This document shows positions 1-7,600 of a stretch of 34,585 nt of DNA, one piece after another. Within the stretch, counting starts at the first letter, position 1. Every line of letters begins with the position of its first letter. A program made the translations under genes and the position numbers. The notes under the pieces are model-generated. The model was not told the origin of the DNA. It saw nothing but the letters and a program-made list of their open reading frames with translations, and searched no databases. This DNA comes from Robertkochia solimangrovi (GTDB lineage: Bacteria; Bacteroidota; Bacteroidia; Flavobacteriales; Flavobacteriaceae), in assembly GCF_007279655.1 (NCBI RefSeq), contig NZ_QKWN01000018.1, positions 1-34,585 of the forward strand, in the 5' to 3' direction.

Positions 1-155
1 CGCATTGCCCTATCATGGATTCAGATTGTTTTGCTGGCGCAAGACTCCCTTGAGTGACTTTACGGCTCGCTGGCGCATTGCCATATCATGGATACAGATT
101 GTTTTGCTGGCGCAAAACTCCCTTGAGTGACTTTACGGCTCGCTGACGCATTGCC
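1..155. repeat. 73-bp tandem repeat, two full units plus start of a third
   Basis: Units lie at 1-73 and 74-146 and differ at only four positions (unit positions 10, 21, 43 and 73), about 95% identity. The first 9 bases of the unit (CGCATTGCC) recur at 147-155. The 9-mer GCTGGCGCA occurs inside the unit and again across the unit junction; it is also found near 5400, so the family may be dispersed. The array touches the window edge and may continue upstream. No open reading frame or RNA fold was recognised in it. Confidence 0.9.
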
Positions 156-369
156 TTTTTTTCCTTGACGGAGGAAGATCCTCATCATTTATGCTTCGCA
201 AAAGTGCAGACGGATAATGAAAATATGCTAAATGAACCTATGTCCAAATAATGCTATTCCCACATTTAAATCGCCTGTTGTATTAAAATTTTTATTTTCG
301 ATGCCTTCGTGTTTTTGAAATGGGAAGTATATTGCATGCAGTAATATCTAACCCGTATTTTTTACGCAT
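156..369. other. gene-free leader upstream of the GH43 gene
   Basis: This AT-rich stretch lies between the tandem repeat and the GH43 start. I see no coding region, no clear TAnnTTTG element and no strong hairpin. It presumably holds the promoter of the GH43 gene. Confidence 0.4.
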
Positions 370-1437
370 ATGAGAGTTTATAACAAAGGCATTTTTAAAA
401 TATTTTTTACTGCGGCCATGCTAACCGCTTTTTTCACCGGTTGTAATGAGGCCCCAAAAACAGAGCAGAATTCGGAAGTGCAGGAGGAAGCAAAGTTCTT
501 AGAAAAGGAGAATTTCAATAATCCCCTTGTGCTGCAACGAGCCGATCCTTTCGTTACCAAAGCCGGGGATGGGATGTACTATTTCATCGCTACGGCTCCT
601 GAATATGACCGAATTGAAATTCGTAAATCTTCGACGATTAATGGAATAAGTGATGCTACGGCTAAAGTGATCTGGAATAAACATGAATCCGGTGCTATGG
701 GAAGTCATATCTGGGCACCGGAACTACATAAGATAGATGGTGTGTGGTATGTATATTTTGCTGCAGCACCGGCTGAAGATGTATGGAAGATAAGAATATG
801 GGTACTTTCGAATGCCTCAGCAGATCCTACAACCGGAGAATGGAAGGAAGAAGGACAAATCGAAACTAATCGAGATGAATTTGCACTAGATGCCACTACG
901 TTTGTTCATAACAAACAACGATACCTGATATGGGCAGAAAAAGGGGGCAATTCCAACCTCTATATCGCTAAAATGATCGATCCTACGCACATTGATACAA
1001 CACAGACACTAATCGCAGAACCTACGCTGGATTGGGAACGAATAGGACATAACGTAAATGAAGGGCCTTCCGTATTGATCAGAAATGGCAAGATCTTCGT
1101 GACCTTCTCTGCCAGTGCTACCGATGCCAATTATGCCATGGGATTGCTTTATGCGGATCAGGACGCCGATCTGCTGGATGCTGCTTCCTGGACAAAGCTA
1201 CCTGAACCTGTCTTCGCAACCAACGACAGCTTGAAAAGGTTCGGACCGGGACATAACAGTTTTACAGTTTCCGAAGACGGAAAGCGCGATATCATGATCT
1301 ATCATGCCAGAGACTATAAGGATATTGACGGTGAACCACTACATGATCCTAATCGGAATACCCGTGCCAGGGCCATAGAATGGGATGAAAATGGATTCCC
1401 TGTTTTTGGACAGGATAAGGACGATAACGATATGTAA
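370..1437 (+). CDS. glycoside hydrolase family 43 lipoprotein
   Basis: Predicted five-bladed beta-propeller glycosidase of the GH43 clan, probably acting on arabinan- or xylan-type side chains outside the cytoplasm. The 355-residue protein starts with a lipoprotein signal peptide whose lipobox ends in FFTGC (Cys25). Visible family hallmarks are the catalytic base Asp59 in RADP, the IWAPE motif at 114-118, the pKa-modulating Asp174 in FALDATTF, the general acid Glu231 in NEGPS, and GPGHN at 292-296, a common GH43 propeller element. Length fits a single-domain GH43 enzyme without a carbohydrate-binding module. It is monocistronic, with a strong hairpin about 130 bases after the stop codon. There is no SusC/SusD pair beside it, so it is not part of a complete polysaccharide utilisation locus within this window. 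Exact substrate cannot be read from the sequence. Confidence 0.88.
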   Translation: MRVYNKGIFKIFFTAAMLTAFFTGCNEAPKTEQNSEVQEEAKFLEKENFNNPLVLQRADPFVTKAGDGMYYFIATAPEYDRIEIRKSSTINGISDATAKVIWNKHESGAMGSHIWAPELHKIDGVWYVYFAAAPAEDVWKIRIWVLSNASADPTTGEWKEEGQIETNRDEFALDATTFVHNKQRYLIWAEKGGNSNLYIAKMIDPTHIDTTQTLIAEPTLDWERIGHNVNEGPSVLIRNGKIFVTFSASATDANYAMGLLYADQDADLLDAASWTKLPEPVFATNDSLKRFGPGHNSFTVSEDGKRDIMIYHARDYKDIDGEPLHDPNRNTRARAIEWDENGFPVFGQDKDDNDM

Positions 1438-1563
1438 GAGCCTCCGATTTGGGAAGGCTTCGCAGGCTCGGCTAAAATCATTTCGTTTATATCATATCGT
1501 TAATACAATAGTGTTTATATACCTATAATCGTGAGCAGAAAATAGTAAAAGAAATAATAGCAC

Positions 1564-1601
1564 TAACTAAAAGCGTGATCATTAGATCACGCTTTTAGTT
1601 A
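1564..1601. terminator. 17-bp perfect hairpin, bidirectional terminator
   Basis: Perfect inverted repeat 1564-1580 / 1585-1601 with a 4-base loop (ATTA). The stem contains an A-run on one arm and a T-run on the other, so it can serve convergent transcription from the GH43 gene (+) and the XRE-hydrolase gene (-). Confidence 0.85.
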
Positions 1602-1705
1602 AGATAAATGAAGCAGGTCAACCTTTTGATTGCTGTGATGAATACAAGATGTCACTCAGGAATCATCGTGCGACTGCTTACCAGAATAGGGTAACACCTC
1701 TCAAG

Positions 1706-3457
1706 CTATTTATAGGGAATATAGTTGAGCCATTCCCAGGGCATGTATTTATCGGCAATAGTTATTTCAAGCAAGTTTTTATAGATACTCTCTGCATTCT
1801 CAGAATTACTCATCACTAAAACCCCTTTGCCGGATTCGGGAAATACGATGGAGTAATGCTGAAATCCACTACCATGTCCACCTTTGAAATCGCCTTTTCC
1901 ATAGGGAGTTTCCATATACCCCCAGCCGAGTCCGTAGCTCAGCTTGATATCCTCATATTTGTCGGTGGTTTTTGAAGCTCCTTCGTTGAATTGGGTTAGT
2001 GAATGTATTTTGATCTGCGGGGTGAACATTTCATTATAGGAACTTTTACTGATGATCTTTTGATTCAATACCGCGGTCATGAACAGTATATAATCATGAA
2101 AGGTGGTTTCAAGCGTACTGGCAGCTCTGGGCTCATTATCCTTATCCTTGATCATGGTATCCCCGTTCTTTTTATGACCATAGGCAAAGTCATTATCGAA
2201 TTCAGGTTGCCATTCGAAGGAGGAATGCTTCATTCCTAAAGGTTTAAACAGGTATTCCTGAGCTAATTCTTCGAGTCCTTTTCCTGTGATTTTTTCCAAA
2301 ACAACCTGCAAATAGACGAATCCTTCACCGCTGTAGCTGTATTTTTCTCCGGGAACCCCTTTGACCTTTAGTTTTTTAGAGGGGTCTATAAATCTCCAGT
2401 TAGCAAATCCAGTTGTATGATCAAGACACATCCGTGCGGTAATTCCGTGATAGAGGCTATCCGACTTCAGATCGGAATAATCATCATGCCATCGAGTCTC
2501 AGGTTCATATTCATAGATCTTTTTTGGAAGGTAGGATTCCAGTGGTGTATCCAGGTCGATCACATTTTCCTCTACCAATTTCATCACCAGTACTCCAAAG
2601 ACCGCCTTGCTCAGTGAAGCCCCATATATATTCGTGGAGTCGGTAAGGGGTAATCTGTTTGGATAATCTTTATATCCGCTGATATAGGTATAAACAGGTT
2701 CCCGATCATTAAAGATGGCTACAGCAAGTCCATGAACCTTTGCTTCCCTGACCAAAGCATCGATCTGTTCTGTCAGTGAATCATTCTGTACACTACTTCC
2801 GTCGATTCTGGTAACCGACTGACCCTTTACAGTTGTACATTGCGTGCAAAGAAGTATAGCCATCAATACCAGTAACACAGGAGTTGAAGTACCCTGCTTG
2901 GGTCTAATGAAAGGTATAGATAGGGGGTAATAGCATTTTTCCTTTTTTAAGACATAGATTATGTTGAAAATAACGATGCCAACACAGAGCGGTACGGTAG
3001 CGATAAAGATGATAAAACCCCATTTTTCAATGGTCAGTAGACATATAAAGGAGAGTACAGCCAGTAATAAAGCAGTGATCTGGAAATTGATCACTTTTGC
3101 TCCGTGTCGATCATATATGGGGTTGTCTTCTCTTTTATGAATCCAAAGAAATAGGGGAATGAGTACATTGCATAAGGGAATGAAGAGTCCGAGTAGCGGA
3201 GTGGCATGCATCAATAACAGCCATTTTTTCTTGATGGTTTCTTCTTTAGGATTTTCAAGGGGTAGCAATTCGTTCACTTCTATATCGAGAGCCGCAGCCA
3301 ATAGTTTTATAGTATTCAGATGCGGATTGACTTCGGCATTCTCTATTCGTTGAATAGTTCGTACGGTAACGTTTGTTTTATGTGAGAGTTCTTCCTGGGA
3401 ATACCCTTTGATCTTACGTTGATATTTTAGTCTTTCTGCGATGGATTGATTTTTCAT
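1706..3457 (-). CDS. XRE helix-turn-helix / DUF4870-like membrane / serine beta-lactamase-family fusion protein
   Basis: Single 583-residue frame with three parts. Residues 8-65 form an XRE/Cro-type helix-turn-helix (SQEELSHKTNVTVRTIQRIE). Residues about 77-172 are a hydrophobic block resembling DUF4870, with a charged HKRED loop and a RHGAKVINFQ segment. Residues 193-210 are a fifth hydrophobic helix that looks like a former lipoprotein signal peptide (LMAILLCTQC). Residues about 225-575 are a serine hydrolase of the class C beta-lactamase/penicillin-binding-protein-like family, with SxxK at Ser281-Lys284, a Tyr375-Ser-Gly in place of YxN, and an HGSG (528-531) near the position of KTG/HxG. 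Positive-inside reasoning puts the HTH in the cytoplasm and the hydrolase in the periplasm if the first block is a hairpin. Possible roles are a membrane-tethered sensor of cell-wall or peptide ligands, or simply a gene fusion. Antibiotic resistance should not be assumed. Confidence 0.85.
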   Translation of the reverse strand: MKNQSIAERLKYQRKIKGYSQEELSHKTNVTVRTIQRIENAEVNPHLNTIKLLAAALDIEVNELLPLENPKEETIKKKWLLLMHATPLLGLFIPLCNVLIPLFLWIHKREDNPIYDRHGAKVINFQITALLLAVLSFICLLTIEKWGFIIFIATVPLCVGIVIFNIIYVLKKEKCYYPLSIPFIRPKQGTSTPVLLVLMAILLCTQCTTVKGQSVTRIDGSSVQNDSLTEQIDALVREAKVHGLAVAIFNDREPVYTYISGYKDYPNRLPLTDSTNIYGASLSKAVFGVLVMKLVEENVIDLDTPLESYLPKKIYEYEPETRWHDDYSDLKSDSLYHGITARMCLDHTTGFANWRFIDPSKKLKVKGVPGEKYSYSGEGFVYLQVVLEKITGKGLEELAQEYLFKPLGMKHSSFEWQPEFDNDFAYGHKKNGDTMIKDKDNEPRAASTLETTFHDYILFMTAVLNQKIISKSSYNEMFTPQIKIHSLTQFNEGASKTTDKYEDIKLSYGLGWGYMETPYGKGDFKGGHGSGFQHYSIVFPESGKGVLVMSNSENAESIYKNLLEITIADKYMPWEWLNYIPYK

Positions 3458-3480
3458 GACATTTGATTTTAATGTTGAAA

Positions 3481-3488
3481 CAAAGGTA
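3481..3488 (-). promoter_or_regulatory. -7 element of the XRE-hydrolase promoter
   Basis: On the minus strand this reads TACCTTTG, an exact match to the Bacteroidota TAnnTTTG element, 24 bases upstream of the start codon. No TTG was found at the usual -33 distance. Confidence 0.5.
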
Positions 3489-3590
3489 TACCTAAGTCCC
3501 TGCCTTTACCCCGACATATAGATGTCATGTTTATGTCATTGCCTTGTTTTACAGGGTTTTTGGGAGGTTTTTTGCCGTGTCTGTTTCTTT

Positions 3591-4055
3591 TTAATTCAAA
3601 TTTTTAATCATTTTGAAATTCGTTAGTAGTACATCATCCCGAATGATGACTTGCTCCTTCAAAACGGAAAATCCCATTTTTTCAAAGAAGGGTCTTGCGG
3701 TTTTACTGACATCGGAGGTTATTTCGGATTGATATTTTTCGCGGGCAACTTTTTCGATCGCATTGTACAAGGTTTGAGCGATACCCCGGCGTTGAAATTC
3801 TTTATGGACATAGAAAAAGTCGATATAATTTCCCTTATCGAGCGTACAAAAACCTGTGATAGTATTTTCGGATTGTGCGACCAATACATATTGATCGGTT
3901 AACATAGCGTTCCAGCGTTTCAGGTTCTTTATCCCTGAAACCCAGACCTCGATCTGTTTCGGGGAATAGTCATTTTTACAAATCTCCCGTATCGAATTGA
4001 TATACAGATGCTGTAATTCCTTCAGATCTTCAGGTGTGCCTTTTCGAATGATCAT
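3591..4055 (-). CDS. GNAT-family N-acetyltransferase
   Basis: A 154-residue protein of normal length for the Gcn5-related acetyltransferase fold. It opens with the typical first strand and helix (MIIRKGTPEDLKELQHLY). The acetyl-CoA pyrophosphate-binding loop is visible as FQRRGIAQTL (residues about 87-96), an R/Q-x-x-G-x-A pattern, after the strand DFFYV. The C-terminal ARPFFEKMGF matches the family's usual ...FYEKxGF segment. The substrate cannot be predicted. It lies 133 bases upstream of the XRE-hydrolase gene on the same strand, but that gene has its own -7 element, so co-transcription is uncertain. It is divergent from the phosphatase-superfamily gene. Confidence 0.85.
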   Translation of the reverse strand: MIIRKGTPEDLKELQHLYINSIREICKNDYSPKQIEVWVSGIKNLKRWNAMLTDQYVLVAQSENTITGFCTLDKGNYIDFFYVHKEFQRRGIAQTLYNAIEKVAREKYQSEITSDVSKTARPFFEKMGFSVLKEQVIIRDDVLLTNFKMIKNLN

Positions 4056-4360
4056 AGAACAATAGTTGTTTTGAGTGGCTTTCGAAGCTATTTAGTACAA
4101 CGCAGCAAGGAACCAAAGAATCAAAAAATGTTTTTGTCTCTGACAATGATGATTAATGATTTTATTTAATACTGATACGATATTGGATTATAATTTAAGG
4201 GAATATATTCAGTCGAAGACCATCATATCCTGAATTTTTTTAAGAAGTCTTAAATCTGATCAGATCAATGTAAACATTACGTTATTTATTATTACCTCAG
4301 TAAGCCGATGCGTCATCTGATCCGGTGGAAATTCATATCTTCATCCTATAATTATATTCC
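4056..4360. promoter_or_regulatory. divergent intergenic region with a 12-bp palindrome
   Basis: This 305-base gap separates two genes that point away from each other, so it must hold both promoters. The only structured element seen is a perfect palindrome, ATCTGATCAGAT at 4254-4265, about 95 bases upstream of the phosphatase start. CATCTGATCCGG, at about 4312-4323, resembles one half. No exact TAnnTTTG element was found. Confidence 0.4.
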
Positions 4361-5389
4361 ATGAAACGTCTGTTTTTTTTCTCAGTAATATTTATCAGTT
4401 ATTTCCTGGCAAATGCACAGCACCAGGAAACCAAAGTCATTCTAATAACTCTGGATGGTTTACGCTGGCAGGAATTGTTCACAGGTGCCGATCCTGAATT
4501 GATCGGAAATAAGGAGTACGTGGATGATCCCGAAAGATTAAAAACTGCGTTTTGGCAGGAGAGTCCGGAGGCGAGAAGAGCAACACTTTTCCCATTCATT
4601 TGGAGTTTTGTAAAAGAGAACGGAGAGATTCATGGCAACCGCCTGAAAGGGAGTACTGTGGATCTTACCAATAAAATGTGGTTCTCTTATCCGGGATATA
4701 ACGAGATCCTTACCGGAAAAGCAGATGACCAAAACATTCACAGTAATGATAAAATCTATAATCCTAATGTAACCGTTCTCGAAAAGGTCAACAATAAAGA
4801 CGCATATAAAGGTAAGGTTGCAGCATTTGGAAGCTGGGATGTCTTTCCTTATATCATCAATGATGTACGAAGTGGTATTCCGGTAAATGCCGGATTTAGA
4901 AAGGCCGAGGGGACTGATCTCACCGCAAGAGAAGAACTTTTGAATACCCTGGAGGAGGAGATTCCTGGGCCATGGGGCGGGGTACGGTTAGATGCTTTTA
5001 CCCATTATTTCGCCTTGGAATACATGAAAAAACACCATCCGTTACTGACCTATATTTCTTATGGTGAGACCGATGATTTTGCACACGACGGAGAATACGA
5101 TTCTTACCTTAAATCAGCACAACTTACCGATGGTTTTATCAAAGCCTTATGGGAATACACACAAAATGATCCTTTTTATCGCGATAATACAGTCTTTATC
5201 ATTACGACCGACCATGGTCGGGGAACACAACCCTTAAAGGATTGGCGCGGTCATGGGAGCGATGTTAAAGGTGCAGGACAAACCTGGTTGATAAGATTTG
5301 GAAAAGGTGTGAAAGCAACCGGGGAAGGGGAGAATGAGCAATTGTATCCAACGATGATCGCACCTCAGGTTTTGGGGTATTTTGAATAG
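4361..5389 (+). CDS. secreted alkaline-phosphatase-superfamily phosphodiesterase/phosphatase
   Basis: Predicted periplasmic metal-dependent phospho- or sulfo-ester hydrolase. The 342-residue protein begins with a Sec signal peptide ending near ANAQ (residue 20). Superfamily metal ligands are visible in order: Asp32 in TLDGLRW, Asp238 and His242 in ETDDFAH, Asp284-His285 in TTDHGRG and His298 in RGHGSD. The nucleophile is probably Ser109 in FSYPGYNE, which is typical of this superfamily branch. The pattern suits a nucleotide-pyrophosphatase/phosphodiesterase-like enzyme more than a sulfatase, because there is no CxPxR formylglycine motif. The gene stands alone. Its 3' flank enters a repeat-rich spacer. 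Substrate is unknown. Confidence 0.85.
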   Translation: MKRLFFFSVIFISYFLANAQHQETKVILITLDGLRWQELFTGADPELIGNKEYVDDPERLKTAFWQESPEARRATLFPFIWSFVKENGEIHGNRLKGSTVDLTNKMWFSYPGYNEILTGKADDQNIHSNDKIYNPNVTVLEKVNNKDAYKGKVAAFGSWDVFPYIINDVRSGIPVNAGFRKAEGTDLTAREELLNTLEEEIPGPWGGVRLDAFTHYFALEYMKKHHPLLTYISYGETDDFAHDGEYDSYLKSAQLTDGFIKALWEYTQNDPFYRDNTVFIITTDHGRGTQPLKDWRGHGSDVKGAGQTWLIRFGKGVKATGEGENEQLYPTMIAPQVLGYFE

Positions 5390-5398
5390 GGTTTTCGT

Positions 5399-5610
5399 CT
5401 GCTGGCGCACTGGAAGTGACGATCCCGCCTTTGGCCTGCGGCGAAGGGGGAGTGTCTCCCGATAGCAATCGGGACTCCTGCCTTCGGCGGCGTCGAGTGT
5501 CGTCGCTATTTGTGGCCTTTAGCCACAAATGCTATAGTGACCTGTGGTGGAAGTGTTCTTCGCGGGCTCAGGTTTTTTTGGGGGGCTCCGTTTTCTCTTC
5601 GCGGGTTCAT
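5399..5610. repeat. spacer packed with hairpins and short repeats
   Basis: Elements seen: TCCCGAT/ATCGGGA hairpin (5457-5463 / 5468-5474, 4-base loop); ATTTGTGGC/GCCACAAAT hairpin (5508-5516 / 5522-5530, 5-base loop); direct repeats TCTTCGCGGGCTCA at 5557-5570 and TCTTCGCGGGTTCA at 5596-5609; and GCTGGCGCA at its left end, shared with the 73-bp repeat at the window start. It is more GC-rich than neighbouring spacers. It lies between convergent genes and may include their terminators. I read it as a composite intergenic repeat, not as coding sequence. Confidence 0.7.
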
Positions 5611-5631
5611 TTTTTCTATTCGGGCTTACCT

Positions 5632-6093
5632 TTAAAATCGCTCTCCGATCAAAGGGAAATTTTCATAGAGTTCCCGGTCGATTTGTGTCTGGATGAGTCT
5701 TTCGAATTGAATGAACTGGGCAGCTATTTTCGTTCCGTGGCTCTTTTTAAATTTTTTGTAATAGGAAGATTGCAGACTTTCCCGTTTCTTTCTGATGGCA
5801 AAGGTTTCTTTGATATAGGCATCAATTTGAGTATCGGTCATAGAATCATATGATTCTAAATAGTTCTTTAGCAGTTTGATCCGGCGATCTCCTAATTCGG
5901 AAAGTGACATTTGGTATTCGTTATAAGTTTTCCAAAAAGAAGCGGAAGAAACTTCATCCAGCATAATAAAGTCAGTGAGCAAAGCCTTTTTTTCCACCTG
6001 GTAGGCAGATTTAAAGAGTTCCAACTCATCAGATTGTGAATACATGATTTGTGTGGAGCAAACGACAAGAAATACAATTAAAATTTTTTTCAT
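5632..6093 (-). CDS. small secreted helical protein, function unknown
   Basis: A 153-residue protein with a clear Sec signal peptide (MKKILIVFLVVCSTQIMYSQ, cleavage near residue 19-20). The rest is highly charged and predicted mainly alpha-helical, with repeated Lys/Glu/Arg-rich stretches such as IRKKRESLQSSYYKKFKKSH. It has no cysteine after the signal peptide, no metal site and no recognisable catalytic motif. The overall plan recalls small periplasmic Spy/CpxP-like or sigma-factor-sensor-like proteins common in Flavobacteriia, but I do not see the LTxxQ signature, so this is only a resemblance. It lies downstream of the first universal stress protein on the same strand, 225 bases away, and is probably a separate transcript. 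Confidence 0.7.
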   Translation of the reverse strand: MKKILIVFLVVCSTQIMYSQSDELELFKSAYQVEKKALLTDFIMLDEVSSASFWKTYNEYQMSLSELGDRRIKLLKNYLESYDSMTDTQIDAYIKETFAIRKKRESLQSSYYKKFKKSHGTKIAAQFIQFERLIQTQIDRELYENFPLIGERF

Positions 6094-6318
6094 GATCGGA
6101 AGTATTTGATGCTATTAATTAAAAATTATTTTCATTGTAAATAGTTTTATTTCAGTAAGTTACGTTATTATGTTTTAATTTGGCAATACTTTTGTATTTG
6201 CATGGATTATCCGTTGTAATTTAACATGCGGATATGGATCTGTATATGTCGTTAGGGCTATCTTTTACCTGTTTCGCGAATGGGTTCATATATTTTGCAT
6301 TACAATTTCAAGTCGGTA

Positions 6319-7152
6319 CTATTGATGATGCATGACCAATAAGGGAATGGTGATCTCATAATTGATATCCTTCAGAATGTTTCGGTTCATCAGTTTATAG
6401 AAGATATTATGTTTCCTGCTGATCAGCGCGATAAGATCTATATTGCGACTCTGCGAAAAACACTTGATCCCCATCGCAGGGTCTATACCGGTGAGTGTAT
6501 GAAAGGTGTATTCCAAACCTGTCAGGTCCTCTTCAAGTTTTTTACGGTGGTCTTCCTGTTGCAGGGTTAAGTTATCTTCTTCTCTGATATTAAGAATGCG
6601 TACCGTGGAGGTGAAATCCTTGATGAAACTTATAAACGGACTTATCTCATTCGATTTATAAGCAATATCGAAGGAGGTAGGAAAGAGTATTTCTTTAAAG
6701 CCATGGAATTCACAATTTTCAGGTACTGCAAGTATCGGGCAATCCGTAATTTTTTCCATGATGGTATACGTGTTACTGCCAATACCGAATTTACTGGAGC
6801 TCTTGATACCTCGGGTGCCCATGACAATCATATCGATACCTTTTTCTTCGGTAAGGTGATGAATCTCCTCATACAGAAAATTAATCTTTGAAATACCTTC
6901 AAAAGTATGTCTGGGATTCCTGAGCTCCGGGCGGTTGACCAGGGTCTGAATTTCAATCTGACTTTTTTCGTAAGAGATGTCATAGGCTGTGATACCGGGT
7001 TCCGGTACCATGAGATTTGCCGAGGCATAACTCACGCTGAATACATTCAGAATGAAAAATGTACATTCTTCATGTTCAAATACCTGTGTCGCATATTGCA
7101 GGGCATTCCAAGCATTCTGCGAAAAATCGGTGGGTACTAATATCCGTTTCAT
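6319..7152 (-). CDS. universal stress protein, tandem Usp domains
   Basis: Two-domain cytoplasmic Usp of 277 residues, counted from MKRILVPTDFSQNAW. An upstream ATG at 7176 would add eight residues that do not look like Usp, so I prefer 7152. The first domain has the ATP-binding pattern G-2x-G-9x-G-S (GTRGIKSSSKFGIGS) and ends in CPILAVPE. The second domain begins with EILFPTSFD and ends in IPLLVMHH but lacks the ATP motif, so it is degenerate. Near its end is a GIKCFSQS segment that is conserved in the second Usp of this window. The gene is divergent from the baeRF gene and shares a 448-base intergenic region with it. Usp proteins are induced in growth arrest, anoxia and energy limitation in many bacteria; a role here is inferred from family and context. 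Confidence 0.92.
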   Translation of the reverse strand: MKRILVPTDFSQNAWNALQYATQVFEHEECTFFILNVFSVSYASANLMVPEPGITAYDISYEKSQIEIQTLVNRPELRNPRHTFEGISKINFLYEEIHHLTEEKGIDMIVMGTRGIKSSSKFGIGSNTYTIMEKITDCPILAVPENCEFHGFKEILFPTSFDIAYKSNEISPFISFIKDFTSTVRILNIREEDNLTLQQEDHRKKLEEDLTGLEYTFHTLTGIDPAMGIKCFSQSRNIDLIALISRKHNIFYKLMNRNILKDINYEITIPLLVMHHQ

Positions 7153-7600
7153 GACTAATTCAATTTTATTCAACATTCCAATTTCTTAAAGTTACTCCCG
7201 ACAAATTTGGAATAAAATGATTTTGCTCAATAGTACAGACCAAATGACTCCGATTGGGGTAAGCATGAATAATAGATTATAAATGATTGAAAAATTTGAA
7301 TTCAGTCGGTCCTGTAAAATGTCATAAGTACCTTATAATTTGAATGCAGTAGTATTGGAGCAAACTTGAATGCGATCATTTTCAAAAATGCAGAATCAAA
7401 TAAGTTACGATCCTCTTGCAGATCCATCAATGATATTGCTCAATTCTTAGGGTTTCAAAATTTGAATTCAAGGTTAAATGTTTTATCGCAACAGATATAT
7501 ATCATTTCGCTATGGTTTACATTCTTCTATTTTTATAGGTGAACGTTCTTTAAACTGTCAGGCCAAATCCTCCTGTCGATCCGGAAATAACAGTACATAG
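7153..7600. promoter_or_regulatory. divergent regulatory region between usp and baeRF with recurring TTTGAAT motif
   Basis: A 448-base AT-rich region between two divergent stress genes. AAAATTTGAATTCA occurs exactly twice (7291-7304 and 7457-7470). Shorter relatives lie at 7339-7345 (TTTGAAT) and 7365-7371 (CTTGAAT). Spacings of about 44, 26 and 96 bases are not helically regular. No full TAnnTTTG promoter was found. The repeats could be a regulator's binding sites or chance in AT-rich DNA. No short gene was recognised. Confidence 0.4.

Noticed and set aside
1706-3457. Acquired beta-lactamase resistance gene
   Set aside because: Fused to DNA-binding and membrane domains, with atypical YSG and HGSG motifs and no mobile context.
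5416-5853. Plus-strand frame through the hairpin-rich spacer and the small secreted gene
   Set aside because: It runs through repeats and then antisense to a gene with a signal peptide; its product looks random.
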